Assembly (NCBI GenBank): GCA_010692635.1
Contig: JAAHGL010000007.1
Coordinates: forward strand, 129,934-193,933
Length of the DNA stretch: 64,000 nucleotides
Direction of reading: 5' to 3'
Source of the DNA: Symploca sp. SIO2C1
Lineage (GTDB): Bacteria; Cyanobacteriota; Cyanobacteriia; Cyanobacteriales; Coleofasciculaceae
Part shown: one piece after another, positions 63,017-64,000 of the stretch
How positions within the stretch are numbered: position 1 is the stretch's first letter
How the letters are laid out: each line of letters opens with the position of its first letter
Notes under the pieces: model-generated
Told to the model about the DNA's origin: nothing
Database searches by the model: none
What the model saw: only the letters and a program-made list of their open reading frames with translations
Program-made: the position numbers and the translations under genes

Positions 63017-64000
63017 ATGAAAGGTGAATTTAGTGATGAATTTCAGCAGCAGATTCTGGAAGCTGAAAATCGGATAGCAAAAGCGATTTCCAAACTTTTC
63101 GATTTGGAAGATGTCCTTCAGGATGTTTGTTACCAAATCAAATCACAACTGGGTTTTGACTTTGTTGGTATTTCCTTAGTTTTGCTGGCACAGAATACGA
63201 TCGAGGCGGTATATGGAGTAGGTACTGCAGTAGATTGGGCTGACAGGGCAAAGCATTATCTAGAAGAAGAGCCAAATCTCCGGGATATTCAGGCAGATAT
63301 TGTCAAAACAGGTCGAACTGAAATCATTGCTGGCTGGGATGAGCGATTTGATCGTTGGATTTACGATACATTTGGTCATGATCGGATGAATCGCATCTTT
63401 ACACCTATTATTCTGATTCGGGATGGAAGTGGGAAAGTAAAAGAAGATTGGTTTGAGAATTATGATTGGGAGCATCACTTTAACCCTCAAGAAGATGATA
63501 GCGGAGAGCATCACACTATCATCGATATGGAATTCCCTCCTGATCTTTCACCTCAAGTGATTGGCACGCTCGAAGCAGGATATCAAAATCTCAATAGATC
63601 AATACCTTATGAAAAGGCTGTTCAGCTGACTAAATTCTCTGCTAGACAAGCGTTGGAAATTTGGCAAACGCGCCTGAGCTATGTGTTAGAACTCATTGCT
63701 CAAAACGCCCAACAAATTTTGCAGGCTGACTTAGTCACATTACATTTTTTATTGGACTCCCATCGAAATTGTTACATCTATGAAGTCAACTCAGGTGCAA
63801 CAAATTATCCGCAGTCTGAGAAATTTCCACCTCGTTTGCATGAACAAGGATTAGGATGGCATGCAATTCGAGAAAGACGTCCAAAATTTATTAGCTCAGA
63901 TCTAGAATCTTTTAATCCAACTGCATATGAGGAGGGATCGAGATCATATGCAGCTTTCCCATTATTGATTGATCGCAACAAACAAAAAGTTATTCATCAG
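63017..64000 (+). CDS. GAF-domain protein, cut by the window end
   Basis: An open frame of 328 codons from ATG 63017 that continues beyond the window, beginning MKGEFSDEFQQQILEAENRI. Residues 20-180 form one GAF domain (LEDVLQDVCYQIKSQLGFDFVGISLV) and residues 215-328 a second (VLELIAQNAQQILQADLVTLHFLL ... AAFPLLIDR). A region rich in acidic and His residues (WEHHFNPQEDDSGEHHTI) lies between. The output domain, probably a kinase, cyclase or phosphatase, is not in view. The frame has no stop and is therefore easy to overlook in ORF searches. Confidence 0.85.
   Translation, partial: MKGEFSDEFQQQILEAENRIAKAISKLFDLEDVLQDVCYQIKSQLGFDFVGISLVLLAQNTIEAVYGVGTAVDWADRAKHYLEEEPNLRDIQADIVKTGRTEIIAGWDERFDRWIYDTFGHDRMNRIFTPIILIRDGSGKVKEDWFENYDWEHHFNPQEDDSGEHHTIIDMEFPPDLSPQVIGTLEAGYQNLNRSIPYEKAVQLTKFSARQALEIWQTRLSYVLELIAQNAQQILQADLVTLHFLLDSHRNCYIYEVNSGATNYPQSEKFPPRLHEQGLGWHAIRERRPKFISSDLESFNPTAYEEGSRSYAAFPLLIDRNKQKVIHQ

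Overview
The window is chromosomal DNA of a cyanobacterium, most likely a filamentous, repeat-rich one. HIP1 octamers (GCGATCGC) occur throughout, hfq and dapF are divergent neighbours as in many cyanobacteria, LexA and its operator are of the cyanobacterial type, and heptamer tandem repeats (TTCCCAA, TAGAATT, AATGAGT types) fill the intergenic spaces. Genes of a large regulatory and conflict repertoire (Ser/Thr kinase-WD40, NB-ARC, TPR-CHAT, class III cyclase) sit between housekeeping genes. I cannot assign a genus.

Layout. 0-8.4 kb: an Rpn-type nuclease, a TpsB outer-membrane transporter, lexA with a recognisable operator, argF, an adenylate cyclase with HAMP and receiver domains, tRNA-Thr and tRNA-Tyr, an unlisted 46-residue membrane protein and a 120-bp inverted-repeat element. 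8.4-22 kb: valS, an FAD oxidoreductase, then a dihydroxyacetone module (dhaK, a Gate-domain permease, dhaL, a HAD phosphatase and a class II aldolase), with GNAT and Uma2 genes among them. 22-29 kb: hfq/dapF, an RsbU-type phosphatase, argH, a DUF6883/DUF4926 pair and a frameshifted HEPN-like gene. 28.5-33.8 kb: a GST/TetR locus that looks duplicated and partly decayed, with an ammonium transporter, a membrane GTPase and a Roadblock protein in the middle. 34-39.7 kb: hflX and a 1244-residue NRPS-like reductase. 40.8-50.4 kb: kinase-WD40, NB-ARC ATPase, a FitAB/VapBC toxin-antitoxin pair, a NACHT-type N-domain/DUF4384 protein and TPR-CHAT. 50.4-64 kb: mostly single genes (transglutaminase, LpxL-like protein, truncated HigA-type antitoxin, PNPOx, PG-binding/HEAT protein, EamA, sppA, aroH, SSS symporter with a small partner, homocysteine methyltransferase) and the first 984 bases of a GAF-domain gene that runs off the end.

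Most notable: (1) the NRPS-like protein at 35923-39657 has an adenylation domain interrupted by two tandem PilZ domains at the A8/A9 hinge, followed by carrier and thioester-reductase domains. This predicts a reductively releasing synthetase gated by cyclic di-GMP. (2) Four copies of a 102-126 bp miniature element (ends GGGTGA(G/A)CGAAA) are each flanked by a perfect or near-perfect 9-bp target duplication. One copy appears to have broken an ATGA-coupled NB-ARC/kinase-WD40 operon, and another supplies the stop codon of dhaL. (3) The DHA kinase, aldolase and phosphatase genes could form a phosphorylation/aldol/dephosphorylation route. (4) Gene debris (GST, TetR, HEPN, GFA, MarR-like, HigA fragments) shows active turnover of accessory genes.

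All functional statements come from reading the sequence and from knowledge of protein families; no database search was run.
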